Positions 62,424 through 64,000 of a stretch of 64,000 bases of DNA are shown here, piece by piece (the first letter of the stretch is position 1; each line of letters opens with the position of its first letter). A program made the translations under genes and the position numbers. The notes below the pieces were generated by a model. It was not told where the DNA came from. It saw nothing but the letters and a program-made list of their open reading frames with translations, and searched no databases. This stretch comes from Gemmiger formicilis (GTDB lineage Bacteria > Bacillota > Clostridia > Oscillospirales > Ruminococcaceae): positions 1 to 64,000 of the forward strand of contig NZ_JACJJP010000013.1 in NCBI RefSeq assembly GCF_016900095.1. Direction: 5' to 3'.

Positions 62424-62780
62424 ACGTTGCTCCTTCACTGAACTTTATACATATTTTGTGCGCTCATCAGCGCATCATAACTCATCTTTATTTTATCACA
62501 TGGGAACGGCGAAATCACCTGTCAACCGAGCTTTTTTTGTGCAATCTTTGATTTTCCGCACCTTGCACATCCCCTTTCGGGAGCCGCCTGAAAATTTCTG
62601 GTGTTTTTTACAAAAAATTTGCAAATTCGCCCATTTTTCCCTTGTTGTGCTGTCCCATAGACTCCCCTGCCCTGCCCCTTGCCTTGACAGTGCCGGGGCA
62701 GTGTGTTAGACTTTTCCTATCCGGTCTATTCTTTTAGACCAACTGATTTTGCTACTTGAAACTGATATACATAAGGAGCG
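62424..62780. other. 357-bp divergent intergenic region between prs and the peptidase gene
   Basis: It holds a small hairpin in the prs leader (TGCGCT-CATC-AGCGCA, 62459-62474), an AT-rich middle part with no gene that I can see, and the plus-strand promoter of the M23 peptidase. A TTGACA lies at 62521-62526 on the minus strand, but no matching -10 occurs at 17 bp. Confidence 0.5.
62684..62712 (+). promoter_or_regulatory. Promoter of the M23 peptidase gene
   Basis: TTGACA at 62684-62689 and TAGACT at 62707-62712 with a 17-bp spacer, 69 bp before the ATG. Confidence 0.75.
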
Positions 62781-64000
62781 ATGAAAACGAAACCTTCACG
62801 CACCTCTCTGCTGGACGCCTGGCGCATACGCCGCACCGTCCGGCACTGGCATAAAAAGGAAAGGCGAAACGCCGTTCAGCATCGTCTTACCACCTATGCC
62901 CACTCCCTTCCTTACTGGCACGAAACCGGCCAGTTCCTGTATGCCATCGGGTTTCTGGTGGAATACACCCTGATCCGGATAGCCCGCTCTCTGGGCTGGT
63001 TCGTGGTGCTGCTTCTGCGGGGCTTTGTCTCCCTGCTGGATATTCTGGTGCAGCCTCTTGCCGCCACCAACGCCGAGATCCACGCCCCTGTCTCGGTACG
63101 GGGGGTACTTCTGCACAGTTTTCTGTTGGCGGCAGCGGCGGGCGTCTTGGGATGGAGCGTATACACCGGGTTGGACCGCAGGTATGCCCTGCAGGTAGAA
63201 GTCAACGGCCAGACCGTCGGGTATGTGGAAAACGAGCAGGTCTTTGATGATGCCCGGGCCGCAGTGTATGAACGTGTGCAAAGCGCCCAGCGGGTCCTGG
63301 CTGATGCGGGACAGGAATCGGCCGAATCCGGGTTTGAAATCTGGCCCACCTACACCCTGACCACCGATTACGATCAGACCATGGGCCAGAGCGAACTGGT
63401 GGATGCGTTGCTGCTGGCTTCCGGCGGCGAATTGCAGGAGGCTACCGCCGTTTATCTGGACGGCACCCTGCAGTATGTGACCACCGAGGGCGACCACCTG
63501 CGCAGCTTTCTGCAAAGCTGTCTGATTCCTTATAAGCAGGTGGACAACCCCAACCAGCGGGTGGACTTTGTCCATGACGTTCAGCTGGTGGATGGCCTCT
63601 TCTTTGCGGATTCGGTGCAGTCCTACGGGGATGTGCTGGCCCAGCTGCGCGGGAACAGTGATCTTTTGAAAGTGCGTTCCATCGAGCGCCAGACCTACCA
63701 GGAGGAGATTTCCTACCCCGTGTACACCGAAGAATCCGCCGCCTATGAGTATGGCGAAACGGTGGTGCTGCAGTCCGGACAGAACGGCCTGCGGGAGATT
63801 ACCCAGGATGTGACCACCGTGGACGGCATCCAGACCGACGTGCAGACGGTACAGGTCAAGAACCTGGAAGATCCGGTACCGGAACAGCGGGTCACCGGCA
63901 CTCAGCTGAAAGATTACATGTACGGCAGCATCAATGGGTATGACTTCATCTGGCCGGCGCCCGGATACCGGCACATCAGCCAGTGGATGGTGGGCAGCCA
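62781..64000 (+). CDS. G5-domain M23-family cell-wall peptidase, 5' part (runs off the window)
   Basis: An open frame of at least 406 codons with no stop before the window ends. Layout: a basic N terminus (1-45), hydrophobic segments at about 51-95 and a clear membrane helix at about 108-128, an extracellular region, a G5 domain at about 305-375 (EEISYPVYTEESAAYEYGE onward to VPEQRVTGT), then FIWPAPGYRHISQWM, the usual entry to the M23 metallopeptidase domain. The zinc residues lie beyond the edge. Such proteins cut peptidoglycan cross-links. ATG at 62781 with TAAGGAG, clear promoter upstream. Confidence 0.85.
   Translation, partial: MKTKPSRTSLLDAWRIRRTVRHWHKKERRNAVQHRLTTYAHSLPYWHETGQFLYAIGFLVEYTLIRIARSLGWFVVLLLRGFVSLLDILVQPLAATNAEIHAPVSVRGVLLHSFLLAAAAGVLGWSVYTGLDRRYALQVEVNGQTVGYVENEQVFDDARAAVYERVQSAQRVLADAGQESAESGFEIWPTYTLTTDYDQTMGQSELVDALLLASGGELQEATAVYLDGTLQYVTTEGDHLRSFLQSCLIPYKQVDNPNQRVDFVHDVQLVDGLFFADSVQSYGDVLAQLRGNSDLLKVRSIERQTYQEEISYPVYTEESAAYEYGETVVLQSGQNGLREITQDVTTVDGIQTDVQTVQVKNLEDPVPEQRVTGTQLKDYMYGSINGYDFIWPAPGYRHISQWMVGS

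Overview
The window is high-GC Firmicute DNA with low-GC intergenic regions. Typical traits are strong AAGGAGG ribosome binding sites, many TTGnnn-17-TAnnnT sigma-A promoters and abundant GC-rich hairpin terminators. The gene set (DegV, PF06541-type membrane protein, Met-gamma-lyase-family protein, LplABC-type sugar transporter without its own ATPase, GlnRS) and a preQ1-III riboswitch upstream of queT point to a gut Clostridia member of the Oscillospiraceae/Ruminococcaceae, close to Faecalibacterium, Gemmiger or Subdoligranulum. This assignment is inference from gene content and remembered family distributions; no search was run. I see no prophage, CRISPR array, intact insertion sequence or replication origin.

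Layout. 0.1-3.0 kb: a VOC protein, an amidohydrolase that appears to start at a non-canonical ATA codon, and a penicillin-binding protein gene cut off before its KTG motif. 3.1-7.7 kb: ogt, a PatB/MalY-type C-S lyase divergent from a YheO-like regulator, a MATE exporter and an HPr-like protein without the phosphorylatable histidine. 8.1-19.8 kb: housekeeping genes (tex, yfhO, yfbR, dus, polA, tsaD, glnS). 20.0-29.1 kb: a sugar-uptake locus made of a membrane-anchored AraC regulator, two LplB/LplC-like permeases, a lipoprotein solute-binding protein, an acetylxylan-esterase-like hydrolase, an amidohydrolase and a pectin methylesterase with no signal peptide. The last four genes suggest uptake of esterified pectic oligosaccharides followed by intracellular de-esterification.

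29.2-34.6 kb is serine-centred: two tRNA-Ser genes, both subunits of iron-sulfur L-serine dehydratase, and serC-serA. A BlaI/MecI-family repressor with an array of operator-like repeats lies between the catabolic and biosynthetic genes. 35.0-41.2 kb: pyridoxamine kinase, trmL, DegV, a second MATE exporter, a preQ1-III riboswitch with queT, a HAD phosphatase and an EamA transporter. 41.4-52.9 kb: secA, a DUF3783-type gene with apbE, an acpS-acyltransferase-mazF operon, a nitroreductase, pckA, an RpiR-type regulator, an unknown acidic protein and cca. 53.0-64.0 kb: three micro-ORFs of 37-44 codons, a glycosyltransferase/HAD pair, a CmpB-like membrane protein, a minus-strand run murD-GNAT-Met-gamma-lyase-pncB, prs, and the 5' part of a G5/M23 cell-wall peptidase that runs off the end.

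The most interesting points are the ATA-start amidohydrolase and its paralogue in the pectin locus, the cytoplasmic pectin methylesterase locus, the BlaI-like operator array, promoters nested inside hairpins, the His-less HPr, the MazF without an adjacent antitoxin, and the micro-ORFs.
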